Shown here one piece after another: positions 1-8,384 of a stretch of 64,000 nt of DNA (position 1 is the stretch's first letter; every line of letters begins with the position of its first letter). This DNA is from an uncultured Clostridia bacterium (lineage in GTDB: Bacteria; Bacillota; Clostridia; Christensenellales; Aristaeellaceae): the NCBI GenBank assembly GCA_934621505.1, contig CAKTUU010000008.1, forward strand, positions 1 to 64,000, written 5' to 3'. A program made the translations under genes and the position numbers. The notes under the pieces were generated by a model. The model was not told the origin of the DNA, ran no database searches, and saw nothing but the letters and a program-made list of their open reading frames with translations.

Positions 1-1929
1 GGACAGCAGGATGATCGTGCCGGCCTTCTTGATGAAGCTCCAGCCACGCTCCCACATGCTGCGCAGCACGTTGCCAACCGTGGGCCAGTGATACGCGGGC
101 AGTTCCATAACGAAGGGAGCGGGGTCGCCGGAGAACATCTTGGTCTTCTTCAGCATGATACCGGACACGATGATGGCGGCCATGCCGACGAAGTAGGCGG
201 AAGTGGCAATCCAGGGAGAGCCGCCGAACAGAGCGCCGGCGATCATGGCGATAAAGGGAGTCTTGGCGCCGCAGGGGATGAACGTGGTGGTCATGATGGT
301 CATGCGGCGGTCGCGCTCGTTCTCAATGGTACGGGAGGCCATGATACCGGGGATACCGCAGCCGGTACCAATCAGAATCGGGATAAAGGACTTACCGGAC
401 AGGCCGAACTTACGGAACACACGGTCCAGAACGAAGGCGATACGGGCCATGTAACCGCAGGCTTCCAGGAAAGCCAGCAGCAGGAACAGCACGAACATCT
501 GAGGCACAAAGCCCAGCACGGCGCCAACACCGGCTACGATACCATCCAGAATCAGGCCCTTGAGCCAATCAGCGCAGCCAATGTTGTCCAGGCCAGTTTC
601 GATCAGCGCGGGAATACCGGGCACCCAGGTGCCGTAAGCGGCGGGATCGGGCTCGTCAAAGCCGTTTTCCTCCATGTACGCCACAGCGTCCTGATAGGTC
701 ATGGGAATGGTGGTTTCCTCATCCGCGTCCTTAGGAATGGCGGAGTAGTAAACGGTCATATCGGTCTGAGCCAGGGTTTCCTCATCCTCTACCGTAATGG
801 TAGCGGTATCGGACTCGGGGGTCAGAGCCTTCATCTGCTCAATGGTGGCGGCGGCGTCAAAGTCGTCGGCCTCGGCGTCAAGCTCCACGCCGAAGGCTTC
901 CAGAGCCTGGGTAGCGGCCGTGTAGTTCTCAGACACTTCCTCGTACTCGGCAGCGCCGTTGCCAAACAGGTGCCAGCCATCGCCAAACAGGCAGTCATTG
1001 GCCCAGTCGGTAGCGGCGGAACCAACGGTAACCATGGCGATGTAATACACCAGATACATAACCACCGCAAAGATGGGCAGGCCCAGCCAACGGTTGGTTA
1101 CCACACGGTCAATCTTATCGGAGGTAGACAGCTTGCCGGCGTTCTTCTTCTTGTAGCAGGCCTTAATCACCTCGCCGATATACACATAACGCTCGTTGGT
1201 GATGATGCTCTCGGCGTCGTCGTCCAGCTCGGTTTCAGCGGCCTTGATATCGGTTTCGATATGGGCCATGGTATCGGCGGGAATCTTCAGCTGCTCCAGC
1301 ACCTTGCTGTCCCGCTCAAAAATCTTGATGGCGTACCAGCGCTGCTGCTCCTGGGGCAGGCTGTGCAGGGCGGCCTCCTCAATGTGAGCGATGGCGTGTT
1401 CCACCGGACCGGAGAAGGTGTGCATGGGCACGGTCTTAGCGCCCTTGCTGGCGGCAACGGCAGCCTCGGCGGCTTCCATAATGCCCTCGCCCTTCAGAGC
1501 GGAAATCTCCATCACCTTGCAGCCCAGCTGACGGGACAATTCGGCGATGTTGATCCTGTCGCCGTTCTTACGCACCACGTCCATCATGTTGATGGCGACC
1601 ACCACAGGAATGCCCAGCTCGGTCAGCTGCGTGGTCAGGTACAGGTTGCGCTCCAGGTTGGTACCGTCGATCAGGTTCAGGATCGCGTCCGGGCGCTCGT
1701 TAATCAGATAATTACGGGATACAACTTCCTCCAGCGTGTAAGGAGAGAGGGAATAAATGCCGGGCAAGTCCATGATGACCACGTCGTCATGCTTCTTCAG
1801 TCGGCCTTCCTTTTTTTCCACCGTAACGCCGGGCCAGTTGCCCACAAACTGGTTGGAACCAGTCAGCGCGTTAAACAGTGTGGTTTTGCCGCAGTTAGGG
1901 TTACCTGCCAGCGCAATCTTGATCGCCAT
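1..1929 (-). CDS. feoB: Ferrous iron transport protein B (C-terminus outside window)
   Basis: FeoB is the GTP-gated inner-membrane Fe(II) transporter. The frame starts at ATG 1929 behind an AAAGGAGG site and stays open to the left edge, giving 643 residues without a stop. The N-terminal G domain is complete: G1 GNPNCGKTT (residues about 8-16), G3 DLPG, G4 NMMD and G5 SALKG. Membrane segments start near residue 293. A stretch of roughly 110 residues, about 322-433, rich in Asp and Glu, lies between the first membrane segment and the conserved WVPG region; most FeoB proteins have a short loop there. The gene is the last of a feoA-feoA-feoB operon (37 bases after the second feoA). Assignment is certain; only the role of the acidic insert is open. 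Confidence 0.97.
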   Translation of the reverse strand, partial: MAIKIALAGNPNCGKTTLFNALTGSNQFVGNWPGVTVEKKEGRLKKHDDVVIMDLPGIYSLSPYTLEEVVSRNYLINERPDAILNLIDGTNLERNLYLTTQLTELGIPVVVAINMMDVVRKNGDRINIAELSRQLGCKVMEISALKGEGIMEAAEAAVAASKGAKTVPMHTFSGPVEHAIAHIEEAALHSLPQEQQRWYAIKIFERDSKVLEQLKIPADTMAHIETDIKAAETELDDDAESIITNERYVYIGEVIKACYKKKNAGKLSTSDKIDRVVTNRWLGLPIFAVVMYLVYYIAMVTVGSAATDWANDCLFGDGWHLFGNGAAEYEEVSENYTAATQALEAFGVELDAEADDFDAAATIEQMKALTPESDTATITVEDEETLAQTDMTVYYSAIPKDADEETTIPMTYQDAVAYMEENGFDEPDPAAYGTWVPGIPALIETGLDNIGCADWLKGLILDGIVAGVGAVLGFVPQMFVLFLLLAFLEACGYMARIAFVLDRVFRKFGLSGKSFIPILIGTGCGIPGIMASRTIENERDRRMTIMTTTFIPCGAKTPFIAMIAGALFGGSPWIATSAYFVGMAAIIVSGIMLKKTKMFSGDPAPFVMELPAYHWPTVGNVLRSMWERGWSFIKKAGTIILLS

Positions 1930-1966
1930 TTTCTCTTTTCCTCCTTTGGCGGCCAGCCAAAATCCG

Positions 1967-2194
1967 TTATTTGTCCGCTACTTCAATCAGCTCGGCGTCC
2001 GCTTTGCGCACGGACAGCTCGTAGCCGCGCACCGTCAGCTCCACCGGGTCGCCCAGAGGGGCCACCTTGCGTACATACACCTGGGTGCCCTTGGTCAGGC
2101 CCATGTCCATAATGCGCCGCTTTAGCGCGCCCTCGCCGTGCAGCCTGGTAATAACCGCAGTTTCGCCAATTTGAACGTCTCTCAAGGTTCGCAT
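1967..2194 (-). CDS. feoA: FeoA domain protein (second copy)
   Basis: A 75-residue SH3-like FeoA protein, a small cytosolic partner thought to modulate FeoB. Family features seen are the start MRTLRDVQIGETAVI, the RRIMDMGLTKG turn and the valine-rich C-terminal strand. It lies between the first feoA and feoB, and the Shine-Dalgarno GAGAGGAG lies just before ATG 2194. Two separate FeoA genes ahead of FeoB is a common clostridial arrangement. Which copy contacts FeoB cannot be read from sequence. Confidence 0.93.
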   Translation of the reverse strand: MRTLRDVQIGETAVITRLHGEGALKRRIMDMGLTKGTQVYVRKVAPLGDPVELTVRGYELSVRKADAELIEVADK

Positions 2195-2243
2195 GCTGTT
2201 TTCTCCTCTCTGTTTGTGCTGGCTCCTGTTCCTGGGACGGGGC

Positions 2244-2456
2244 TTACACCATGATTCGGTTTGCCATTGTCTTGTCCAGAGCCACCCGGCTTTCCTTTAC
2301 GGAAAGAATCAGGTTTCCGCCCAGTTCGCTGACAACGGTCACCTCCGCGCCTTCCACAAAGCCCATCTCGGACAAGTGCTGGCGCACTTCATCGCGGCCG
2401 TTGATGCGCTTGATGATAGCCACATCGCCCACGTTAGCCATGCTTAGCGGCACCAT
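2244..2456 (-). CDS. feoA: FeoA domain protein (first copy)
   Basis: A 70-residue FeoA protein with the family's conserved HLSEMGFVEGAEVTV segment and an ending typical of FeoA (SRVALDKTMANRIMV). It is the first gene of the feo operon. ATG 2456 follows GGGAGGGG; an in-frame ATG five codons later has no better site. The protein is only moderately similar to the second FeoA, so the pair is an old duplication and not a recent tandem copy. Confidence 0.92.
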   Translation of the reverse strand: MVPLSMANVGDVAIIKRINGRDEVRQHLSEMGFVEGAEVTVVSELGGNLILSVKESRVALDKTMANRIMV

Positions 2457-2506
2457 AGCGTTCCCCTCCCTTTAATTAGAAGTAACTAACCTTTGGAGTT
2501 TTGAAT

Positions 2507-2557
2507 GGTTAGAGAAGTTAATATCCTCTAACCAGCAGGTAGTTTAGCATGTCTAAC
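2507..2557 (-). promoter_or_regulatory. Inverted repeats over the feo promoter (candidate metalloregulator operators)
   Basis: Two dyads are present. A perfect 8-base inverted repeat GGTTAGAG / CTCTAACC (2507-2514 and 2526-2533, 11-base centre) lies at and just downstream of the expected start site. A second imperfect dyad, GTTTAGCATGTCTAAC (2542-2557), covers the spacer and the -10. TTAG/CTAA half sites resemble those of DtxR/IdeR/MntR-family repressors, which control feo in many Gram-positives. The regulator itself is not in the window, so its identity is inference. Confidence 0.55.
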
Positions 2558-2569
2558 TTTTCTTGTCAA
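2541..2569 (-). promoter_or_regulatory. feo operon promoter
   Basis: On the minus strand a consensus TTGACA (2564-2569) is followed after exactly 17 bases by TAAACT (2541-2546). This is a strong sigma-A promoter about 85 bases before the first feoA. Both elements overlap a candidate metalloregulator site, which suggests repression by iron. Confidence 0.85.
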
Positions 2570-2822
2570 GCCTCTTTTTCAGTTTTTTTCCTGAAATTTC
2601 AACGCGCTTTGCTTTTTCTTTTTGGTTGCATTAAAGGTAGAAACCCATACAAAGGCCTGTTCCTTTGCCGCCCTTTTACCAGCCGGCTTTCCTGCATGTC
2701 GCAAAATGAAGGATTTTTATTTTAAAAATTCATTCTGTGAAATTTTCAACAAGTCTTTTCTTAAGAATACGCCTAAATACAACCAAAATACAAAATCAGG
2801 TCTATAAATTTGCAAAAAGGTA

Positions 2823-2851
2823 TTGCAAACTTGCATTTAAGCGTGTATGAT
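2823..2851 (+). promoter_or_regulatory. Promoter of the TAXI-TRAP operon
   Basis: TTGCAA (2823-2828), 17 bases, TATGAT (2846-2851). The ATG inside this -10 would extend the downstream frame upstream, but a -10 hexamer cannot also be the translation start, so the gene must begin at 2886. Confidence 0.75.
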
Positions 2852-2885
2852 GTTTGCATGCTTCAGAAAGAGGAGGGTCTTCATC

Positions 2886-3833
2886 ATGAAAAAGTTCCTT
2901 GCGCTTGTCATTGCCATTATGACGGTTTTAAACATCGTTCCTGCATTTGCCACCGAATACCTGGGCCTGGCCACCGGCGGCACCGCCGGTACCTACTACG
3001 CCCTGGGCGGCGATATCGCGGCCCTGTGGATGAGCAAAATTCCGGATCTGGACGTAACCGCCCAGTCCACCGGCGGATCCAAGGCCAACATCATCCTGAT
3101 TAACGAAGGGGACGCCGAGTTGGCCACCGTACAGAACGACGTGATGTACTACGCCTACGAGGGCAACCAGGACTTCTTTGACGGCCAGGTTATCGACAGC
3201 TTCCAGGCCATCGGCTACCTGTACCCCGAGCTGGTGCAGATTGTGGTGGCCGCCGACAGCGATATCCATACCATCGCCGATTTGAAGGGTAAGCAGGTTT
3301 CCGTAGGCGCGGTTGGCTCCGGCGTGTACTTTAACGCCGTGCAGATTCTGGGCAACGCGGGCCTGACCATGGACGACATCACCCCCCACTACCTGAGCTT
3401 TGACGAAAGCGCCAGTTCCTTCCAGAACAAGCAGATCGACGCGTTCTTCATCACCGCCGGCCTGCCCAACACCGCCATTGTGGAGGTTGCCAACAAAATT
3501 GACGTGCGGCTGATCGGTCTGGACGAGGCGGACATGACCAGGCTGAGCGAAACCTATTCCTACTATGTGCCCGTAACGGTGCCCGCCGGTACCTACAACG
3601 GCATGACTGAGGACGTTACCGTGCCCGCCGTGGGCGCCGTGCTGATTTGCTCCAAGGACCTGAGCGAGGACCTGGTGTACAACCTGACCAAGGTGCTGTA
3701 TGAGGACACCGCCGAGCTGAGCCACGCCAAGAAGGCCGAAATCAGCGCGGAAAACGCCGTGAAGGGCATTCCCGTTCCCTTCCACCCCGGCGCGGAAAAA
3801 TACTTTAAGGAAAAGGGCCTGCTGGCCGACTAA
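2886..3833 (+). CDS. TAXI family TRAP transporter substrate-binding protein
   Basis: Extracytoplasmic solute receptor of a TRAP transporter (TAXI subfamily). ATG 2886 follows AGAGGAGGG and begins a signal peptide (MKKFLALVIA through AFA). The mature protein opens with GLATGGTAGTYYALGGDIA, the hallmark of TAXI receptors, and continues with QSTGGSKANI and ADLKGKQVSVGAVGSG. It has 315 residues, normal for the family. There is no lipobox cysteine, so it is predicted to be released or held only by its transporter. It is paired with the fused membrane subunit downstream. The ligand is unknown; characterised relatives bind small carboxylates such as glutamate or 2-oxoglutarate. Confidence 0.92.
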   Translation: MKKFLALVIAIMTVLNIVPAFATEYLGLATGGTAGTYYALGGDIAALWMSKIPDLDVTAQSTGGSKANIILINEGDAELATVQNDVMYYAYEGNQDFFDGQVIDSFQAIGYLYPELVQIVVAADSDIHTIADLKGKQVSVGAVGSGVYFNAVQILGNAGLTMDDITPHYLSFDESASSFQNKQIDAFFITAGLPNTAIVEVANKIDVRLIGLDEADMTRLSETYSYYVPVTVPAGTYNGMTEDVTVPAVGAVLICSKDLSEDLVYNLTKVLYEDTAELSHAKKAEISAENAVKGIPVPFHPGAEKYFKEKGLLAD

Positions 3834-3852
3834 TCCGAAACGGCAACGCGCT

Positions 3853-3881
3853 GCGGCCCTTTGGTATACGCGAAGGGCCGC
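3853..3881 (+). promoter_or_regulatory. Intercistronic hairpin between receptor and permease
   Basis: A perfect 9-base stem GCGGCCCTT / AAGGGCCGC with an 11-base loop lies between the stop of the receptor gene and the permease. No U-run follows directly. Such hairpins commonly protect the 3' end of an abundant binding-protein message and lower expression of the following membrane subunit. Confidence 0.6.
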
Positions 3882-3922
3882 GCTTACGTATTCCACCATT
3901 TTTTAAAAGGAGGGATCTCCTC

Positions 3923-6004
3923 GTGAGCGAGCCCATGACCAACGGCACCGTGGAGCGGGTGGACGAGAAGGAAATTAACGCGATCATGTCCAAATATGAC
4001 CGTGAAAGCGCCTACCGCACGCTGACGGGCTACCGCGGGCTGATCATTACCGGCTTGTGCATCCTGTTTTCCCTGTTCCAGCTGTATTCCACCTGGTTTA
4101 TCATTCCGTCTACCCACATGCGTCCCCTGCATCTGGGCATTGTGCTGACGCTGTCCTTCCTGCTGTACCCGGCCACCCGCAAGGCGTCCAAGGCCAAGCT
4201 GCCCTGGTATGACGTGGCGCTGGCCCTTTTGTCCCTGGTGTGCTACCTGTACCCGGTGATTTTCTTCAATGACATCGCCAAGCAGATTGCCTATACGCCC
4301 TTCCAGATCGCCATTGGCGTAATCGGCATTCTGCTGCTGCTGGAGGGCTGCCGCCGGGTGGTAGGTATGCCCATTGTGGTCATTGCCTGCTGCTTTGTGC
4401 TGATTGGGTTTTTCGGCAAGGTTATGCCCGGCTTTCTGGGCAACCGGGGCTTTAGCCTGAAGAACATTGTCAAGCACCTGTTCTACACCCAGGAGGGCGT
4501 GTTCGGCACCCCCATCGGCGCAAGCTCCACCTTTATCTTCCTGTTTATCCTGTTCGGCTCCTTCCTGGAAAAAACGGGCGTGGGCGAATTTTTCATTGAT
4601 TTGTGCAACGCCATCGCGGGCAGCCGCCGGGGCGGTCCCGCCAAGGTGGCCGTGCTGACCAGCGCGCTGGAGGGCACCGTGTCCGGCAGCTCCGTAGCCA
4701 ATACCGTCGGCTCCGGCAGCTTTACCATTCCCATGATGAAAAGCCTGGGCTACCGGCCCGAGTTTGCCGCCGCCGTGGAAGCGGCCGCCTCTACCGGCGG
4801 GCAGATCATGCCTCCCGTAATGGGCGCGGCGGCCTTCCTGATGGCCGAAACCGTGGGCATCCCCTATTCCGTTATCGTCAAAGCCGCCATCATTCCCGCC
4901 CTGCTGTACTTCGCGGGCATCTATATCATTACCGATATCGAGGCCAAAAAGCGGGGGCTGGTGGGCATGAGCCGGGATAAGCTGCCCAAGCTGGGCAAAA
5001 TTCTGGTGGAGCGGGGCTATCTGATTCTGCCGCTGATTGCCATCATCTGGATTCTGGGCGCCGGTTTTACCTACAGCATCGCCCCGCTGGTGGGCATTTT
5101 GTGCGCCGTGCTGGGCGGCTATGGCAAAACTCTGGTGGATTTGATTCTGGCTCACAAGCGGGGCAAGGCCGCCAGAGAGGTGCTGAAGGAATCCACCGCC
5201 ATGCGGCCCAGGGATTACCTGGACGCGCTGGAAGGCGGCGCACGGTCCATTCTGGGCGTGGCGCTGGCCTGCGGCGCGGCGGGCGTTATCGCCGGCATGA
5301 TTACCCTGACGGGCATTGGCCTGAAGATGGGTGCGGGCCTGACCCAGCTGGCGGGCGGCAGCATTTACCTGCTGCTCATCTTTACCATGCTGGCTTCCAT
5401 TGTGCTGGGCATGGGCGTGCCCACCACCGCCAACTACCTGATTACCTCCACCATTATGGCTCCCGTGGTGGCCAGGGCCCTGATGAGCACCCCCGGGCTG
5501 GATTCGGTCTATGCGGGGCTGGCGTCGCTGGGCGCGGGGTATGAGCTGCTGCCCGCCCACCTGTTTACCTTCTATTTTGGCATTGTGGCGGATATTACGC
5601 CCCCTGTGGCTCTGGCGGCCATGGCGGGCGCGGCTATCGCCAAATCCAATCCTCTTAAGACCGGCGTGGAGGCCTCCCGTCTGGCCATCGCCGCCTTCCT
5701 GGTGCCCTACATGTTTGTCTTTGCGCCCCAAATGCTGATGCTGAACAGCCGGTGGTACGATGTGGTACTGATTATCATCACCGCCCTGATGGGCATGTTT
5801 GGCGTGGGCATGGCGCTGGAGCGCTTCTGGGACAGCAAGCTGAACTGGCTGCAAACCCTGATGAGCCTTGCGGGCGGCCTGCTGCTGATTAAGCCGGGCG
5901 TAAGCACCGACATCATCGGCTTTGTGCTGATTGCCGCCGTGCTGGTTTGGCAGCGTATTCAAAACAAGGGCCTGAAAAAAGCCAAAACGCCTGTGGAGGG
6001 TTAA
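3923..6004 (+). CDS. TRAP transporter permease, fused small and large subunits (DctQM-like)
   Basis: A 693-residue protein joining the small four-helix (Q-like) and the large twelve-helix (M-like) subunit, the usual form for TAXI systems. It starts at GTG 3923 after AAAGGAGGG. Visible features are N-terminal helices to about residue 160, then the large subunit with GSFLEKTGVGEFF, SSVANTVGSGSFTIPMM, GQIMPPVMGAAAFLM and LGMGVPTTANYL, which are hallmark motifs. It imports the solute delivered by the upstream receptor using an ion gradient. A double terminator follows, so receptor and permease form a two-gene operon. Confidence 0.94.
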   Translation: MSEPMTNGTVERVDEKEINAIMSKYDRESAYRTLTGYRGLIITGLCILFSLFQLYSTWFIIPSTHMRPLHLGIVLTLSFLLYPATRKASKAKLPWYDVALALLSLVCYLYPVIFFNDIAKQIAYTPFQIAIGVIGILLLLEGCRRVVGMPIVVIACCFVLIGFFGKVMPGFLGNRGFSLKNIVKHLFYTQEGVFGTPIGASSTFIFLFILFGSFLEKTGVGEFFIDLCNAIAGSRRGGPAKVAVLTSALEGTVSGSSVANTVGSGSFTIPMMKSLGYRPEFAAAVEAAASTGGQIMPPVMGAAAFLMAETVGIPYSVIVKAAIIPALLYFAGIYIITDIEAKKRGLVGMSRDKLPKLGKILVERGYLILPLIAIIWILGAGFTYSIAPLVGILCAVLGGYGKTLVDLILAHKRGKAAREVLKESTAMRPRDYLDALEGGARSILGVALACGAAGVIAGMITLTGIGLKMGAGLTQLAGGSIYLLLIFTMLASIVLGMGVPTTANYLITSTIMAPVVARALMSTPGLDSVYAGLASLGAGYELLPAHLFTFYFGIVADITPPVALAAMAGAAIAKSNPLKTGVEASRLAIAAFLVPYMFVFAPQMLMLNSRWYDVVLIIITALMGMFGVGMALERFWDSKLNWLQTLMSLAGGLLLIKPGVSTDIIGFVLIAAVLVWQRIQNKGLKKAKTPVEG

Positions 6005-6009
6005 TCGCT

Positions 6010-6074
6010 GCGCTGGGAAAATCGCTGCGGCGCAAGGCTTAGGGGCATCGTTCCTGCCCCTCCGATTTTCAACC
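6010..6074 (-). repeat. Partial copy of the terminator-associated dispersed repeat
   Basis: The 15 bases at 6032-6046 (GCAAGGCTTAGGGGC) are identical to 57201-57215, where the full repeat lies in the same orientation. The preceding GGGAAA...GCTGCGG and the trailing TTTTCAACC (6066-6074) also match its flanks. The long CCTCCTGC hairpin of the full copies is missing. Like the full copies it lies against a transcription terminator. Confidence 0.55.
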
Positions 6075-6080
6075 TTCTTT

Positions 6081-6134
6081 GCCGTCTGTATACACAGGCG
6101 GCCTTTTCCTTCCTGCCCCATGGCAGGATTTTTT
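6081..6134 (+). terminator. Tandem rho-independent terminators after the TRAP operon
   Basis: First hairpin GCCGTCTGT / ACAGGCGGC (6081-6102, loop ATAC, one G-U pair) followed by CTTTT. Second hairpin TCCTGCC / GGCAGGA (6111-6128, loop CCAT) followed by six T (6129-6134). Confidence 0.85.
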
Positions 6135-6181
6135 CATTTTTCCGGCGAAAGCACAGGGTATCAACAACAGGAGGGTCATAA

Positions 6182-8020
6182 ATGATGGCGGCTTTTTCTG
6201 CTTTTGCTGAAAAACTACTGGATATTCTGGACAAGCGTTATCTCTTTGAGGGGGCGGACGTGTCCCTGGGCGGCAGGGGAATCCACCTGACCCGAACGCA
6301 GGACGGCTGGCAGGTACAGCTGAAGGAGGAACGGATGCTGGGCCGCGCCGCCACGCTGCTGGAACAGTACGCGGACGCTCAGCCGGGTTTTGCTTATGAA
6401 GAAACCCCTGCTTATAACAGCCTGGGCGTGATGCTGGATTGCTCCCGCAACGCCGTTCCCCGGCCGGAAGCGGTACGAAAGATGCTGCGCATGCTCAGCC
6501 TGATGGGTTACAACTGCATGCAGCTGTACATGGAGGATGTGTTCCCGCTGGAGGGGTATCCCTACTTCGGCTACGGCCGGGGCGGCTATACCCGGCAGGA
6601 ACTGAAGGAGCTGGACGCCTACGCCGCCAGTCTGGGCATCGAGCTGGTGCCCGCCATTCAAACCCTGGCCCATCTGGGGCAGGCGCTGAAGTGGGAGACC
6701 ATGGTTCCCATGCGGGATATCGCCGATATTTTGCTGGTGGACGACGACCAGACCTACGCCTTTTTGGAGGCCATTTTCCAAACCATGCGGGAATGCTTCC
6801 GCACCAAGCGCATCAATATCGGCATGGACGAGGCGCAGCAGCTGGGACTGGGCAAATATCTGGCCCAGCACGGCTATGTAGACCGTACCCAGCTGATGCT
6901 GCGGCATTTCAGGCGGGTACACGACCTGGCGCTAAAGTACGACTTCGTCACCATGATGTGGAGCGATATGTTCTTCCGGCTGGCCAGCGGCGGCGATTAT
7001 TATGTAAAGGACTGCCATATTGACCCTGCCGTGAAAAAATTTCTGCCCTATGAAACCATCCTGATTTACTGGGATTATTACACCCAGGATGCGGATACCT
7101 ATAACCGCATGCTTCAGCAGCATCTGGCCATGACGTCCCATACCGCCTTTGCCTGCGGCGCGTGGAAATGGACCGGCTTCGCCCCCTGCAACCATTTCAG
7201 CATGAGCATTGCCCCCACGGCCCATCAGGCCTGTCTGGACCACGGCGTGCGTGAGGTGCTGGTCACCCTGTGGGGCGACAACGGCGCGGAATGCTCCGCC
7301 TTTGCCGTGCTGCCCTGCCTGCAGCAATGGGCGGAACTGTGCTGGCAGCGTGAACAGCAGAATCTGGATAAGCGCTTTGCCCTGTGCACCGGCGGCAGCC
7401 TGGAGCAGTTCCTGCTGCTGGATCAGGCCGTATTCACCCCGGAAAACCCGGCCCCCGGCACCTGCGGCGTTAACCCGGCCAAAACCCTTTTGTATGAGGA
7501 CATTTTGACTCCTCTGTTCAGCGGCGGCATTGACTTAAATGGCTACAGTGACCATTTAAAGCAGACGCTGCAGCAGCTGAAGGGTTCCCGGGGCGGCCAG
7601 TGGTCCACCCTGTTTGGCGAGCACATTCGCCTGTGCGAACTGCTGCTTTGCAAATGTCAGGTGCAAATGAAGCTGCGGCCCGCCTGGCAGCAGCGGTCCC
7701 GGGGCGCTTTGGCCAGCGTGTGCGATGTGGAGCTGCCCCGCCTGTGTAAAGCAATAGACGCCTTTATCGCCGCCCTGCACGCCCAGTGGCTGCTGGAGAA
7801 CCGCCCCGCCGGTCTGGATGTGCTGGATCTGCGCCTTGGCGGGCTGAAGCAGCGCGTTTTTACGGCGCAGGAGCGGATTCGCGCCTACCTGGCCGGTACG
7901 GTGGATACCATCGAGGAGCTGGATACCGCGCTGCTGCCCTATTCCCCCATCCGGGGCAGCATGGTTTATACGCCCCACTGGGACCGCATCGCCACCCCCA
8001 GCGTTATGTCGCCGGTGTAA
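6182..8020 (+). CDS. Family 20 glycoside hydrolase, beta-N-acetylhexosaminidase (GcnA-like)
   Basis: A 612-residue enzyme of glycoside hydrolase family 20, which removes terminal beta-linked N-acetylhexosamine by substrate-assisted catalysis. The catalytic Asp-Glu pair lies in INIGMDEA (D216, E217), matching the family's HxGxDE motif. Other barrel strands are visible: LGVMLDCSRNAVP, MGYNCMQLYMEDVF, ELVPAIQTLAHLGQAL, FVTMMWSDMFFR and CGAWKWTGFAP. Length and lack of a signal peptide fit the cytosolic GcnA group, so it probably acts on imported oligosaccharides. GGAGGG precedes ATG 6182 (a second ATG follows at 6185). It is followed after three bases by the alkyltransferase-like gene. Confidence 0.88.
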   Translation: MMAAFSAFAEKLLDILDKRYLFEGADVSLGGRGIHLTRTQDGWQVQLKEERMLGRAATLLEQYADAQPGFAYEETPAYNSLGVMLDCSRNAVPRPEAVRKMLRMLSLMGYNCMQLYMEDVFPLEGYPYFGYGRGGYTRQELKELDAYAASLGIELVPAIQTLAHLGQALKWETMVPMRDIADILLVDDDQTYAFLEAIFQTMRECFRTKRINIGMDEAQQLGLGKYLAQHGYVDRTQLMLRHFRRVHDLALKYDFVTMMWSDMFFRLASGGDYYVKDCHIDPAVKKFLPYETILIYWDYYTQDADTYNRMLQQHLAMTSHTAFACGAWKWTGFAPCNHFSMSIAPTAHQACLDHGVREVLVTLWGDNGAECSAFAVLPCLQQWAELCWQREQQNLDKRFALCTGGSLEQFLLLDQAVFTPENPAPGTCGVNPAKTLLYEDILTPLFSGGIDLNGYSDHLKQTLQQLKGSRGGQWSTLFGEHIRLCELLLCKCQVQMKLRPAWQQRSRGALASVCDVELPRLCKAIDAFIAALHAQWLLENRPAGLDVLDLRLGGLKQRVFTAQERIRAYLAGTVDTIEELDTALLPYSPIRGSMVYTPHWDRIATPSVMSPV

Positions 8021-8023
8021 GCC

Positions 8024-8317
8024 GTGAGCGATGACTTTTTTCAGCAGGTGTACGCCCTTGTGGCCCAAATTCCTTATGGACGGGTCATATCCTATGGCGG
8101 TATCGCCAAACTGCTGGGCCGGGCCAACGGGGCGCGTATGGTGGGCTGGGCCATGCGCCGCTGCCCGGAGCAGCTGCCCTGGCACCGGGTCGTCAAGGCC
8201 GACGGCAGCATTGCCGATGGCGGCGAGGCCGGATTGCGCCGGGCGCTGTTGGCGCGGGAGGGAATCCCCTTCCTGCCGGACGGACGGGTAGACCTTGGCC
8301 GCTGCCTGTGGCCTTAG
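8024..8317 (+). CDS. Alkyltransferase-like (ATL) DNA repair protein, MGMT family
   Basis: A 97-residue protein with the DNA-binding and active-site fold of O6-methylguanine-DNA methyltransferase. In place of the PCHRV active site it has PWHRV (residues 52-56), with Trp at the acceptor Cys position. Known ATL proteins with this change cannot transfer the alkyl group; they bind O6-alkylguanine and pass the lesion to nucleotide excision repair. Upstream IPYGRVISYGGIAKLLG and the helix-turn-helix are intact. The start is GTG 8024, three bases after the hexosaminidase stop and without a clear ribosome site, so translation is probably coupled. Confidence 0.9.
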   Translation: MSDDFFQQVYALVAQIPYGRVISYGGIAKLLGRANGARMVGWAMRRCPEQLPWHRVVKADGSIADGGEAGLRRALLAREGIPFLPDGRVDLGRCLWP

Positions 8318-8338
8318 GCATTCCGGCCATTCTGCCTA

Positions 8339-8366
8339 TTGACAACCCGGTTGAAACCTGTATAAT
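8339..8366 (+). promoter_or_regulatory. metK promoter
   Basis: Consensus TTGACA (8339-8344), a 16-base spacer and TATAAT (8361-8366). Transcription should start near 8373, about 12 bases before the riboswitch aptamer. Confidence 0.88.
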
Positions 8367-8384
8367 ACCAATTGACAACCAAAC

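Noticed and set aside
88..2112. Very long plus-strand open frame (674 codons)
   Set aside because: It is the mirror of feoB and feoA. The product is a low-complexity His/Gly/Gln/Val protein with no family features, a usual artefact of GC-rich codon usage.
3884..6121. 745-codon minus-strand frame
   Set aside because: Antisense of the TRAP permease; composition is His/Gln/Gly-rich and there is no ribosome site.
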